This document shows positions 52,791 through 61,379 of a stretch of DNA of 64,000 bases, one piece after another (positions within the stretch are counted from its first letter, which is position 1; every line of letters begins with the position of its first letter). The translations under genes were made by a program, and so were the position numbers. Below the pieces are notes generated by a model. The model was given only the letters and a program-made list of their open reading frames with translations, searched no databases and was not told the DNA's origin. Origin of the DNA: Spirochaeta sp. UBA5339 (GTDB taxonomy: Bacteria; Spirochaetota; Spirochaetia; DSM-2461); contig DHQL01000008.1 of the NCBI GenBank assembly GCA_002408085.1, positions 20,483 through 84,482 on the forward strand, read 5' to 3'.

Positions 52791-55037
52791 ATGAATGTAG
52801 TTAAGAGAGATGGAAAAATTGTCAGCTTCGATGGAACCAAGATTGAGAATGCAGTACTGAAAACATGCATGACACTCGGAGTTGAACTGAACCCGGAACT
52901 GGCGAAAATCCCGGGTATCGTAGAGAACCATCTCCTCAAAAGCAGCATTAAACAGATTGAGATTGAAAAAATCCAGGACCTTGTAGAAAAGGAAATCATG
53001 CGCATCAACGAGGATATTGCCAAAGAGTACATCCTCTACAGAAACAAGAGAAACAGAATCAGAAGAAGCCGGGTTTATCATCAGATCGACGAGATGATTC
53101 AGGCCAAAAAGAATGACCTGACCAATGAAAACGGGAACATGAACACCGAAACACCCTCGGGAATGATCTCCAAGGTTGGTTTTGAGAGTGCCAAGGAATT
53201 TGCCCTTGAAAGCCTCCTGAGTCATGAAGACAGAATGTCCCATGAGAAGAAGGATCTCCATATTCATGACCTGGACTTCTACCTGACCAAATCCCTTACC
53301 TGTATTCAGACCGACCTGGGCAAGGTCTTTAAAAACGGTTTTGACACCGTAAACGGCGGGGTCAGATCTCCCAAGAGAATCTCTTCGGCCGTGGGACTGA
53401 CGGCAATCTCTATCCAGACCTCACAGAACGAGATGCACGGCGGACAGTCCATCCACGCCTTTGACTTCAACCTCGCCCCCTATGTCCTTATGTCCTTCAG
53501 GGAGTACTACAGGGAAGCTCTTCAGTTTCTGGGAGAGGAGCCCTCTGAACCTGCACAGATCGAAGAGTATACAGAAAGAGAACTTCAAGGCCTTGAAGGA
53601 AGTGAGAGAATCTTCCAGCATGCCATTAATAAGACTGTAAAAGAGACCAGACAGGCCATGGAAGGTCTGATTCATGACCTGAACATCATGAACTCCAGAA
53701 GCGGTAACCAGGTGCCCTTCTCATCCATCAACTTCGGAACAGATACATCCCCCGAGGGACGCCTTGTTATCAGAAGCTTCCTGGAAGCCGTGAAAAACGG
53801 TGTTGGAAACGAGCACAGAACCGCCATCTTCCCCATCTCCATCTTCAAGGTGAAGTCGGGAGTCAACAGACAGGAGGGGGACAGAAACCACGACCTTTTC
53901 CTCCTGGCCCAGGAAGTGACAGCCGAGAGATTCTTCCCCAACTTTATCAACCTGGACGCCCCCTTCAACCAGTCGGAGAAGTGGGATGCCAATGATCCCG
54001 ACAGATGGTTCTACGAGCCCAGCACAATGGGATGCCGGACCAGGGTCTATGAGAACCGCTTTGCGGACAACAGCTCCGTGGGACGGGGTAACGCCTCCTT
54101 CACATCCATCAATATTGTAAGGATAGCACTGAAATCCCTGAAGGAGAGCGACACACTCCAGGGAAGACTGGACTACTTCTACAGGGAGCTGGACAGGGTT
54201 CTTGAGACCGCTGCAGATCAGCTTATCAACCGCTTCAACTGGCAGAAAACAGCACAGGCCAGACAGTTCCCCTATGTCATGAAGTTCCTGGCACAGCACA
54301 ATGAGGGGATCACTGGACACGATAAGGTTGAAGACATTATCAAGCACTTCTCCCTGAGTATCGGTTTTATCGGCCTGGCAGAGGCCCTGGTTGCCCTGAC
54401 CTCCACAAAGGACGCGGACGGCAACTACCTGAAAGGAAAGCACCATGGAGAGGATGAGACCGTTCAGAACCTGGGTCTTGAAATAGTCTCCTATATGAAC
54501 AACAAGTGTAAGGAGTTCTCCGAGCAATACGACAAGAACTTCGGTCTCCTTGCGACTCCCGCAGAGGGACTGAGCCACACCTTTACAGACTCAGACAGAA
54601 GAGTCTTCGGAATCGTGCCCGGTGTCACAGACAGAGAGTACTACACCAACAGCAACCACGTTCCCGTCTACTACAAGTGCTCGGTGTTCCATAAGGCCAA
54701 GGTGGAGGCAAAGTATCACGCCCTGACTCCCGCGGGTCATATCTTCTACATCGAGATGGACGGAAACCCCGCGGACAACCTGGCCGCCGTCAAGAAGGCC
54801 CTGGATTACATGCTTGATATCAATATCGGCTACGTCTCCATCAACCACTTCGACAACAGCTGCCTCGACTGCGGACTTCACTTCTACAACAGACAGCCCG
54901 AAGAGTGCCCCAAGTGCGGAAGCACAGAAATCGACATCACCGAGAGAATCACCGGTTATCTTGTGGGAACTCTGGACAAGTGGAACAGAGGTAAACTGGC
55001 CGAGCAGCGGGACAGAGTCTCCCACTCCTTCGGGTAA
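52791..55037 (+). CDS. nrdD: Anaerobic (class III) ribonucleoside-triphosphate reductase
   Basis: A 748-residue enzyme that makes deoxynucleotides without oxygen, using a glycyl radical. Residues 1-90 are the ATP-cone regulatory domain (VVKRDGKIVSFDGTKIENAV). The core has QTDLGKVFKNGFDTVNGGVR and ESLLSHEDRMSHEKKDLHIHDLD-type blocks. The C-terminal zinc site is CLDCG...CPKCG, then the radical loop RITGYLVGTLDKW near residue 725. The start is 6 bases after AAGGAT. nrdG follows at 24 bases, and an NrdR box precedes it. Confidence 0.96.
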   Translation: MNVVKRDGKIVSFDGTKIENAVLKTCMTLGVELNPELAKIPGIVENHLLKSSIKQIEIEKIQDLVEKEIMRINEDIAKEYILYRNKRNRIRRSRVYHQIDEMIQAKKNDLTNENGNMNTETPSGMISKVGFESAKEFALESLLSHEDRMSHEKKDLHIHDLDFYLTKSLTCIQTDLGKVFKNGFDTVNGGVRSPKRISSAVGLTAISIQTSQNEMHGGQSIHAFDFNLAPYVLMSFREYYREALQFLGEEPSEPAQIEEYTERELQGLEGSERIFQHAINKTVKETRQAMEGLIHDLNIMNSRSGNQVPFSSINFGTDTSPEGRLVIRSFLEAVKNGVGNEHRTAIFPISIFKVKSGVNRQEGDRNHDLFLLAQEVTAERFFPNFINLDAPFNQSEKWDANDPDRWFYEPSTMGCRTRVYENRFADNSSVGRGNASFTSINIVRIALKSLKESDTLQGRLDYFYRELDRVLETAADQLINRFNWQKTAQARQFPYVMKFLAQHNEGITGHDKVEDIIKHFSLSIGFIGLAEALVALTSTKDADGNYLKGKHHGEDETVQNLGLEIVSYMNNKCKEFSEQYDKNFGLLATPAEGLSHTFTDSDRRVFGIVPGVTDREYYTNSNHVPVYYKCSVFHKAKVEAKYHALTPAGHIFYIEMDGNPADNLAAVKKALDYMLDINIGYVSINHFDNSCLDCGLHFYNRQPEECPKCGSTEIDITERITGYLVGTLDKWNRGKLAEQRDRVSHSFG

Positions 55038-55061
55038 CCCGGGTAACATCAGGTAAGAAAG

Positions 55062-55523
55062 ATGCTGAGAATATCTGGCTTCTATGACAGCAGCTGCAGC
55101 AACGGAGAGGGCTGGAGGAGTGTAATTTTCTTCTCCGGCTGTCCCCACCACTGCAAAGGCTGTCACAACCCTGAAACCTGGGATTTCAACTCCGGTGAGG
55201 AAACCACTGCGGATGAGCTCTATGAGATGGTAAAGGCAAATACCGACCATATAGACGGCGTTACCTTAAGCGGGGGTGAGCCCTTTCAAAAGAGGTATGT
55301 TGATGATCTGATTGAGCTGACTGCCAGGCTGAAAGGTCTGGGCCTCTCCATCTGGTGCTACACGGGGTACACCTATGAGAACCTGGTAAAGGACCCTGAG
55401 TTCGGCCGCCTTCTGCAGAATATTGACGTTCTTATAGACGGGCCCTTTATGCATGACCTTTTGGACACGCAGCTGAAATTCCGGGGGTCATCGAACCAGA
55501 GGCTTCTGGAACTGAAAACATGA
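55062..55523 (+). CDS. nrdG: Anaerobic ribonucleotide reductase activating protein
   Basis: A 153-residue radical-SAM enzyme. The cluster motif is CPHHCKGC near residues 27-34 (Cys-x3-Cys-x2-Cys), followed by NPETWDFNSGEE and TLSGGEPFQKRY (SAM site), and WCYTGYTYENL later. It installs the glycyl radical on NrdD. Length and order are normal. It shares the nrdD transcript. Confidence 0.95.
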   Translation: MLRISGFYDSSCSNGEGWRSVIFFSGCPHHCKGCHNPETWDFNSGEETTADELYEMVKANTDHIDGVTLSGGEPFQKRYVDDLIELTARLKGLGLSIWCYTGYTYENLVKDPEFGRLLQNIDVLIDGPFMHDLLDTQLKFRGSSNQRLLELKT

Positions 55524-55558
55524 ATGAAGAATGGTGGGTTCAACCCGAATAGTATCTG

Positions 55559-55627
55559 TGAAAAAAACAGGACAGCCCAAGGCAGGTTCTGATTCCTTAT
55601 GAATCATCATCTTCCCTAAGGCTGTCC
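55559..55627 (-). terminator. Terminator-like hairpin for the small minus-strand gene
   Basis: GGACAGCC (55570-55577) pairs with GGCTGTCC (55620-55627); inside, TGATTC pairs with GAATCA. On the minus strand the stem is followed by a T-run (plus strand A-run 55561-55567), which suits termination of the gene at 55652. It lies between convergent genes and may also stop nrdDG. Confidence 0.55.
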
Positions 55628-55651
55628 CTATAAAGAATGTCACAGGCAAAA

Positions 55652-55948
55652 TTATGCAGAGATACCTGCCGCAACCCGGGAGGCCTGACTGCTCCGTTCA
55701 AGCAGATCTGCCCAATCACTGATGGACTTTTCATACCACAGGTCGTAGTCTTCCAGTTCAACTCCATATACCGCTTCCATCTTAAACATCAGATCCCGGT
55801 ACAGAACCCGCCCTTCCCAGATATCACCGCTGCCTGCGGCTTCCAGAAGTTCAAACAGTTTTGCTTCATCCCCGAATTTGTCTGTAGAAATTCCAGTAAA
55901 TTCAGAAAGAAACTCTTTGTATTCTTTGATATTATTATTACTTTCCAT
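55652..55948 (-). CDS. Small acidic protein, unknown
   Basis: A 98-residue acidic protein without signal or membrane segment. The helical end KMEAVYGVELEDYDLWYEKS followed by ISDWADLLER faintly recalls the second half of acyl carrier proteins, but the pantetheine-binding Asp-Ser-Leu is absent (LYRDLMF). The frame ends before a strong hairpin. ATG 55948 follows GGAG at 9 bases. I do not recognise the family. It is convergent with nrdG. Confidence 0.6.
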   Translation of the reverse strand: MESNNNIKEYKEFLSEFTGISTDKFGDEAKLFELLEAAGSGDIWEGRVLYRDLMFKMEAVYGVELEDYDLWYEKSISDWADLLERSSQASRVAAGISA

Positions 55949-56209
55949 ATAATATTTCTCCTCATCAAGATAATATTGATAACTGCCTTCAGTGCCAATA
56001 GATAGTATTCCTATATTTCATTTTTTTATGCAAATAGTGATATATTTATCAGAGACTCTCCATATGACCCCATTCAAGGCTTAAGAAGGTATGCTCAGAT
56101 ATTTTTGATATGGAATTAAATCACAGCTTTACCAATTTGGATCTGAAGATTCGGTGCACATGCCTGAAGAACTGCCGCAGATTATAGAGATTAAAGCTTG
56201 TTATCACAA

Positions 56210-56329
56210 GGCCGCCGGCCTGAAGGGCCGGAACCGGCTTTCCGCTCGTAGCCCCTTATCGGGGCGGCTCTGCCCGGCTTACTCCGCTCCGCCGGGCCGC
56301 CCCGGGGGCTGCCGCTTCAATCCGGCGGC
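56210..56329 (+). repeat. Dispersed structured repeat, copy 3
   Basis: About 120 bases in the 586-base gap 55949-56534. This copy is the best preserved: GGCCGCCGGCC opens it, CCCCTTATCGGGG and GGGCCGCCCCGGGGGC form internal hairpins, and AATCCGGCGGC closes it. The ends GCCGCCGG and CCGGCGGC are exact reverse complements. The rest of the gap is A+T-rich and shows nothing else I can support. Confidence 0.88.
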
Positions 56330-56534
56330 AATAATTAACAAATCGTTCCACCTTGTTCCAATTACAGTAATGTACAGACATATTCTTTTACTGTAAAATC
56401 TCTTTTCTAGTTCCATATGATACAGACTGAAGAACAGAATACCGGGAGATCTTCCATTACATGTTTCTAATTCCACTCGTATTCGATTTTTCATTTTAAA
56501 TATTTTGGAAAAAACTAACTTCTCAGGAGAAAGT

Positions 56535-56666
56535 ATGAGACCGTACCTGCTGGTCATGCTCTTTATAATACCCCCCCTTACCCTCCCAGCTAATGAGCTG
56601 AAACAGATCACTCTCTCGGGGAATCTGGAGACAGAGGCAGGAATACTGAAATGGCTGGCTATATGA
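56535..56666 (+). CDS. Short exported peptide, likely 5' remnant of a barrel paralogue
   Basis: A 43-residue frame with a good ribosome site (AGGAG, 5 bases) and a signal peptide (MRPYLLVMLFIIPPLTLPA). The mature part, ITLSGNLETEAGILK, resembles the start of the neighbouring barrel proteins (compare YAGALLSTEIDLVEK at 58821). Its TGA overlaps the ATG of the next gene. It is either a truncated paralogue or a translated leader that drives the following gene. Confidence 0.6.
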   Translation: MRPYLLVMLFIIPPLTLPANELKQITLSGNLETEAGILKWLAI

Positions 56667-57721
56667 AAAGAACTGTGCTGCTTTTATTTCTGACTTTTAC
56701 ACTCTTGTTTCCGGTCCTTCTTTCCGGAAAAGAGAAGGACGGCAAAGATACCAGATTGGGGCTCCTCTTTTACTTTCACACCGATCAGGCCGCCGAGATC
56801 AAGGATTATTATACAGTAGGAGGCAAGGTTAAACTGAAAACCGAGGCATCAGACAAGCTGAAGTTTCAATTCGAGGTAGATATCAACAACAGCGAGATAG
56901 AACTTGATGAACTGTGGGGTCAATACGACTTTGGTGCTCCCTCCCTGAGGTTCGGGCTGTTTGAAAACACAATTCTGATGGAAGACAGCTTTAACCGCCG
57001 TGAATCGGTCTTTGCCAACAAAAACTATCTTCAGGAAAGACTTCATGATATGGGTTGGAGCACGAATGACTCAGTGGGGCTTCGGCTCTCTGAAAAAAGC
57101 AGCAGGAGCAAGCTTGGTATAGATAGCAGTGCAGAGCTGATTTATATACCCGACAGCTCCGGGCTGATGCTGACCGCCGGCTTCAGTTACCCCTGGGCCC
57201 AAAAGGACTCTTTTCTTGGTCTGTCTGTCAGCTACTATCCTCAGACCATCAGCGGCCTCTGGGATAATGAGCCCTCGGCCTCTGTGGACGGATTTGCCGG
57301 GGACCAGTACATCATGGGAACGGTTTATTTCGGAGACAGCACAGAAAAAAGAAAGCTGATCTATAAACTGGAAGCCGCTATGGGCAGCAACCTGAGCGAT
57401 CCGGTTGAGTATACACAGTACCCCGGTGACGGCGGCTGCTCCTGGTTTCTGGGTGCCGACGGCTGGCTGGGATACATCATTTCACTGAACAAGCTTGATT
57501 GGACCCCCGGTCTGAACTGCTCGTTTCAGATCCATGATCTATCCGCCCCTGAAGCCAATACAACAACTGTAAAGATCGGCAACAGACTCAACTGGAAGGA
57601 TGATTTCTACATTCATGCGGATGCGGGAGTGGAGATAAACAACTATTTCGAGGGCGAAGATCGTAATATCGAAACAAAACCGGATGTGCTATGCGCTATA
57701 AGACTGCAGTATCAGTACTAA
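56663..57721 (+). CDS. Outer-membrane beta-barrel protein, paralogue A
   Basis: A 352-residue exported protein. Residues 1-22 form a signal peptide; the rest is a set of amphipathic strands and ends in Tyr-Gln-Tyr, the aromatic end used by the barrel-assembly machinery. It shares LDELWGQY, RFGLFENTILMED, a Met-Gly-Trp block and GSNLSDPVEY with the protein at 58821. ATG 56663 overlaps the previous stop; an in-frame ATG at 56651 is less likely. It overlaps the CotH gene by 31 bases, so the two are coupled. The transported or bound substrate is unknown. Confidence 0.82.
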   Translation: MKRTVLLLFLTFTLLFPVLLSGKEKDGKDTRLGLLFYFHTDQAAEIKDYYTVGGKVKLKTEASDKLKFQFEVDINNSEIELDELWGQYDFGAPSLRFGLFENTILMEDSFNRRESVFANKNYLQERLHDMGWSTNDSVGLRLSEKSSRSKLGIDSSAELIYIPDSSGLMLTAGFSYPWAQKDSFLGLSVSYYPQTISGLWDNEPSASVDGFAGDQYIMGTVYFGDSTEKRKLIYKLEAAMGSNLSDPVEYTQYPGDGGCSWFLGADGWLGYIISLNKLDWTPGLNCSFQIHDLSAPEANTTTVKIGNRLNWKDDFYIHADAGVEINNYFEGEDRNIETKPDVLCAIRLQYQY

Positions 57722-58824
57722 GTCTGTCGTATCTTTTCCTGCTTATATCCTGCGGAGAGTGGGCCGGTTTCAATGCCGACACAAGCCCCTATACAGGAGA
57801 TCTGGACAGAATGGATCTCTATCTGAATGATGATGAACTGGGCGTTCTGTACGATTCGGTGGTCGTCGACCGGGCGGCGGTCTGCAGCTATGAAGTGGAC
57901 GGTTATTCTGCAAAGGGAGAGATACAGATCCGCGGACTCAGCTCCCGGATGGATCCCAAGAAATCGTTCACCCTGGAAGGGACCCTCAGTGAGGGGATAA
58001 AGGATGCCCTGGATGCTGGAGGCGATCCCTGGATAGAGTACTCACTGGTCATGAAAGCCTATGAGCTGGCGGGACTGCCGGCGGCGGATTTCCGTCCCTT
58101 AGCCCTGTTTCTGAATGAAAACTATCTGGGCTATTACAATATGGTCCGGATCTACAACGACACTCTGAACGACTATTACGGCGACAATAACGGAGAGCTT
58201 TTCAAGATTACTTTTTTCGGAACAGATTTTATCGACAGTGTGGATACGGTACCCATCCACGGAGACAGCGAAAAGAAGTTTCCCGATGATAACGACTTCT
58301 CCCTTCTGGATGAGTTCATTGCCGCCGCAGCCAACCTGAGCAATGATGAGTGGATAGACTGGGCCGAAGATCATGTGGACATGGAAGAGACGGCTAAATA
58401 CATGGCGGTTCGTGACTTCTTCGGCCTGATCGATACGGTAAGGGTAAACTTTTATGTCTACTTTCACGATGAAAAGGCTCTGATCCTCCCCTGGGACAGC
58501 GACCGGGGTTATTCATACGATGAGATAGGGGGGAACAATCTTCTGACATTCCGGATGATGGATTCTCCCGCCTTCCGGGAGCACTACAGAACACAGTTTA
58601 ATAAGCTGTTTCTTGAGGCTGGTGATGACAATATTCTGGATGAACTGGAGGATCATCTTGACCAGATGATAGATTTACTGAGACCTGCGGTGAATTCTGA
58701 GACGGCCTATTTTATGGATCTGGGTGATTTCGATGAGGAAGCGGAGGAGATCAGAACCTTTCTGACCGATCGCCCCGATAACATCCTGGATGATTTGGGT
58801 TGGCGGGGGTTTTTCGGACTATGA
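57691..58824 (+). CDS. CotH-kinase family lipoprotein
   Basis: A 377-residue lipoprotein; the signal ends LLISC (Cys21). GEIQIRGLSSRMDPKKSFTL near residues 76-95 is the CotH nucleotide-binding entry ('RGxSSR..KKS'), LFLNENYLGYYNMVRIY near 149-165 follows, and ILPWDSDRGYSYDE near 267-280 is the metal-binding Asp motif. CotH proteins are atypical protein kinases first known from Bacillus spore coats; here it lies outside the cell membrane. It is flanked by two paralogous barrel genes with 31-base and 4-base overlaps. The kinase target is unknown; the barrels are the obvious candidates. Confidence 0.87.
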   Translation: MRYKTAVSVLSLSYLFLLISCGEWAGFNADTSPYTGDLDRMDLYLNDDELGVLYDSVVVDRAAVCSYEVDGYSAKGEIQIRGLSSRMDPKKSFTLEGTLSEGIKDALDAGGDPWIEYSLVMKAYELAGLPAADFRPLALFLNENYLGYYNMVRIYNDTLNDYYGDNNGELFKITFFGTDFIDSVDTVPIHGDSEKKFPDDNDFSLLDEFIAAAANLSNDEWIDWAEDHVDMEETAKYMAVRDFFGLIDTVRVNFYVYFHDEKALILPWDSDRGYSYDEIGGNNLLTFRMMDSPAFREHYRTQFNKLFLEAGDDNILDELEDHLDQMIDLLRPAVNSETAYFMDLGDFDEEAEEIRTFLTDRPDNILDDLGWRGFFGL

Positions 58825-59900
58825 CCGAACGATTTACAATACTGCTGATACTGCTCCTCCTCCCCTTTTCGGTCTTTGCAAAGGACAAGGAGCAGACCCT
58901 GTATGCGGGAGCTCTGCTCTCTACCGAAATAGATCTTGTAGAGAAAACCGACTTGGACGACCTGGGCGAAGTCCTGGGTTACCTGACCGTTACCCCCGGC
59001 AGACAATGGAAGTTCACTCTGCAGGTCACTGCGAGGAAAAATGCCGTCCGTCTCGATGAGGTCTGGGGAGAATATAATTATTCCGAACACAGCCGTATCC
59101 GCTTCGGTATCTTCGAAAACGGTATCCTGATGGAGGACGCACCGGAAGCAGGAGAATACTACGCCGATAACGGGGTTTTGAGAGAGATGCTCTATCAGAT
59201 GGGCTGGTATACGGACAACTCGGCGGGAGGGCGATACAGCCGGGAGAAAGAAGATCTGCACTGGTCTGCGGAACTCTTTTTTATGTCCAGCAGCTCTGAA
59301 ATCCTGATCAGGGGAGATATAAACAAGCCCCTGGGTTCCGGCCGTATGGGAGCCTCCCTGATCTACCATCCCTACCTCTTGCACAATATGTGGAGTGAGG
59401 AAGAGTCCTCCAGCCACTGGAGCTCGGACAGAATCTTCACCTTCGGAAATGTGGATCAGAGGGGCATCTACGAGATCAACTACTTTCTCATTGATCTCTA
59501 CTGGGGAGATCTGACGGGAGAAGAAGACTGGGTCTATAAAACCGAGCTGACCCTGGGAAGCAACCTTGCCGATCCGGTCGGCTATCTGGGCTATCAGGGA
59601 GGGAAGAACCGTTCGGAGTTTTTCGGCGGAGACCTGATGCTCGGCCGGGTAATCGGAGGAGAGAAGTTCAGCTGGGTTCCCTCTGTAAACTGCACAGGTT
59701 ATATGGCAAGCATTGAAGAGCCGAATATAGGAAGCATCGAAGTCAGGGCAGGAAACCGCTGGTGCTGGAACGAAAGTCTGACCGTTTTTCTGGATACGGG
59801 GCTTGTAATCAAAAACTACAACCAGCAAAAAGAATCGGGAGAGACCCTGATGACAGGGATCGACGGAATTCTGAACCTCAAAGCTCAGTACAGTTTTTAG
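58821..59900 (+). CDS. Outer-membrane beta-barrel protein, paralogue B
   Basis: A 359-residue exported protein paralogous to the one at 56663. The signal peptide is residues 1-18 (ending SVFA). Shared blocks are LDEVWGEY, RFGIFENGILMED, YQMGWYTDNSAG and GSNLADPVGY, and the last residues LKAQYSF give the barrel-end Phe. Its ATG overlaps the CotH stop in ATGA. Translation coupled to CotH suggests one complex or one function, which is not known. Confidence 0.82.
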   Translation: MTERFTILLILLLLPFSVFAKDKEQTLYAGALLSTEIDLVEKTDLDDLGEVLGYLTVTPGRQWKFTLQVTARKNAVRLDEVWGEYNYSEHSRIRFGIFENGILMEDAPEAGEYYADNGVLREMLYQMGWYTDNSAGGRYSREKEDLHWSAELFFMSSSSEILIRGDINKPLGSGRMGASLIYHPYLLHNMWSEEESSSHWSSDRIFTFGNVDQRGIYEINYFLIDLYWGDLTGEEDWVYKTELTLGSNLADPVGYLGYQGGKNRSEFFGGDLMLGRVIGGEKFSWVPSVNCTGYMASIEEPNIGSIEVRAGNRWCWNESLTVFLDTGLVIKNYNQQKESGETLMTGIDGILNLKAQYSF

Positions 59901-59934
59901 CAAAGCATGAGGAACCCGGGAAATCTCTACTTTG

Positions 59935-59978
59935 AAACAGGGCCTGAATCTCAGTCGCGCATCAAAGCCGCCGGAATA
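59935..59978 (+). repeat. 44-bp dispersed repeat, copy a
   Basis: AAACAGGGCCTGAATCTCAG and the following CGCGCATCAAAGCCGCC recur at 61613-61656 with two differences in 44 bases. The copy lies between the barrel gene and the coiled-coil gene, just before the leader of the latter. Confidence 0.85.
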
Positions 59979-60054
59979 CAAAACACTTTCAATCAGCAGA
60001 AGGTCCTCCCTTGTAGCATTCAGTAAGAAAGGATTAGACTGTAAGGAGAATGCC

Positions 60055-60405
60055 ATGGGGGTCGAAGCTGTGAATGAAGAACAGAAGACAATCATAGAAT
60101 ATGTAAAGAATCACTTTGTGGACTGGATGGAAGAGAAGAATATCTATCCCTTTCCCAGAGAGAGGCAGAGCATCGATACTCAACTTCTGGAACGAATAGT
60201 ACGGGTTGAAGAAACCCTCAAACGGCAGAATGATAAGTTCGACCATCAGAATGAAAAATTCGAACTCCTGATCACCAGCCAGGAGAAGCGCTTCACAGCT
60301 CTTGAAACCCAGATGAACCAGCGCTTCAACAGGCAGAACCTCTACCACCTGGTGACCTTCACGGCCGTTATCGGCAGCGCTGTAGCAGTTATCCTGAAGA
60401 CCTGA
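60055..60405 (+). CDS. Coiled-coil protein with C-terminal membrane anchor
   Basis: A 116-residue protein. ATG 60055 follows AAGGAG at 6 bases. Residues 1-26 are a conserved start (GVEAVNEEQKTIIEYVKNHF), residues 45-95 a coiled coil with heptad-like blocks (RVEETLKRQNDKFDHQNEKF, ALETQMNQRFNRQ), and residues 97-113 a hydrophobic anchor (YHLVTFTAVIGSAVAVI). The layout recalls Bdr/DUF1640-like proteins of spirochaetes, without proof of common origin. A deleted copy is at 22862, with a shared leader. Function unknown. Confidence 0.8.
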   Translation: MGVEAVNEEQKTIIEYVKNHFVDWMEEKNIYPFPRERQSIDTQLLERIVRVEETLKRQNDKFDHQNEKFELLITSQEKRFTALETQMNQRFNRQNLYHLVTFTAVIGSAVAVILKT

Positions 60406-60442
60406 ATCTTTTTAGTTTTTTACAGCACAATAAGAGCAATAT

Positions 60443-60961
60443 TCAGCAGCAGACAGTTTCCACCAGCCCTGTCAGCCGGTTGTAAGCCTGAAGCGGATTC
60501 AGCCTGTCAGCCAGAAAAAGACAGCCGCAGCGGATCACAATCATATCCAGCAGCTCCTCATCTTCATAAGGGCCCTCATCGATTACCTCGGTCATAAAAG
60601 GTTCCATAGCCATCGGACTGTCACCAGCCATCACATGCTTCAGAAAGTCACCGAGATCCTCATGCTCACAGTCCAGAATCCCTTCCACCCGGGACAGGGA
60701 ATTGACTCCTTTACTCCAGACAATCTTCTGCAGATCATGGAAGAGTTCCACCAGAGGCATCATGGCCTCCTGCTCGATGGAAGCCCCTTCAAGGCGTCTA
60801 TGCCAGGCCCCCTTCATAAGGGGGTAGTAATACTCATCCCGTTCCTCTTCATCGAACAGGGGCAGCTGATAACTGTTCCTTTCCATGAACTTCTTCATCT
60901 CGTTCATATGATCTGCCGCCTGCTTTTCAAGAGCCTCTTTAAAATCAATAATCTTAGCCAT
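60443..60961 (-). CDS. Acidic cytoplasmic protein, unknown
   Basis: A 172-residue protein without signal or membrane segment. It is helical and acidic; ends in Cys-Cys after a Cys-rich stretch (IRCGCLFLADRLNPLQAYNR, then ETVCC), which could bind a metal or be redox-active. I do not recognise the family. ATG 60961 is preceded by a weak AGGAT. It is convergent with the coiled-coil gene and stands alone. Confidence 0.65.
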   Translation of the reverse strand: MAKIIDFKEALEKQAADHMNEMKKFMERNSYQLPLFDEEERDEYYYPLMKGAWHRRLEGASIEQEAMMPLVELFHDLQKIVWSKGVNSLSRVEGILDCEHEDLGDFLKHVMAGDSPMAMEPFMTEVIDEGPYEDEELLDMIVIRCGCLFLADRLNPLQAYNRLTGLVETVCC

Positions 60962-61080
60962 TTTTACATCCTTAATTAAATGTTAAGTCCGGCAGAAAAC
61001 GCCCGCCCTGATTCTTCCCATCCATAAATAAAGGTATATCCCCTGAATCATCCTGCATAGTGGGAAAAACATCCAAAAGA

Positions 61081-61371
61081 TTATGAAGCACGGGGTATCT
61101 GCTCAAGTTCCTTTTCAAGTCGGACCCGCTCTTTTCTCAGGTCATACTCATCCTGTATGCCCATCCAGAACTCAGCGGAATTTCCGAAATAGGCCGATAA
61201 CCGCAAGGCCGTATCGGCGGTGATTTTTCTTCTGCCTTTCAGGATTTCCGATACCCTGGTAGCGGGCATTCACGTATCCTTTGCCAGACGGTAGGCACTT
61301 ATCTTCATGGGTGTTAAAAACTCTTCCTGCAGTATTTCTCCCGGAAAAACATCAGGTATCCGCTCTTTCAT
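61081..61371 (-). pseudogene. higA-type antitoxin with an in-frame stop
   Basis: Codons 1-33 (EEFLTPMKISAYRLAKDT) and 35-96 (MPATRVSEILKGRRKITADT, YFGNSAEFWMGIQDEYDLR) form one HigA-type antitoxin with an XRE HTH. Between them codon 34 is TGA (61272-61270) where the family has Gly, so GGA to TGA is the simplest change. The ribosome site AGGAGGGG is intact. A shortened protein could restart at the ATG directly after the TGA, without the first helix of the fold. Confidence 0.85.
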
Positions 61372-61379
61372 ATCCCCTC

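Noticed and set aside
53721..54578. A 285-codon open frame antisense to nrdD
   Set aside because: nrdD is unambiguous; the antisense frame shows no recognisable motif.
58707..60095. A 462-codon open frame on the minus strand opposite the CotH end and barrel B
   Set aside because: It lies antisense to two well-supported genes, has no domain or ribosome site, and its composition mirrors the coding strand.
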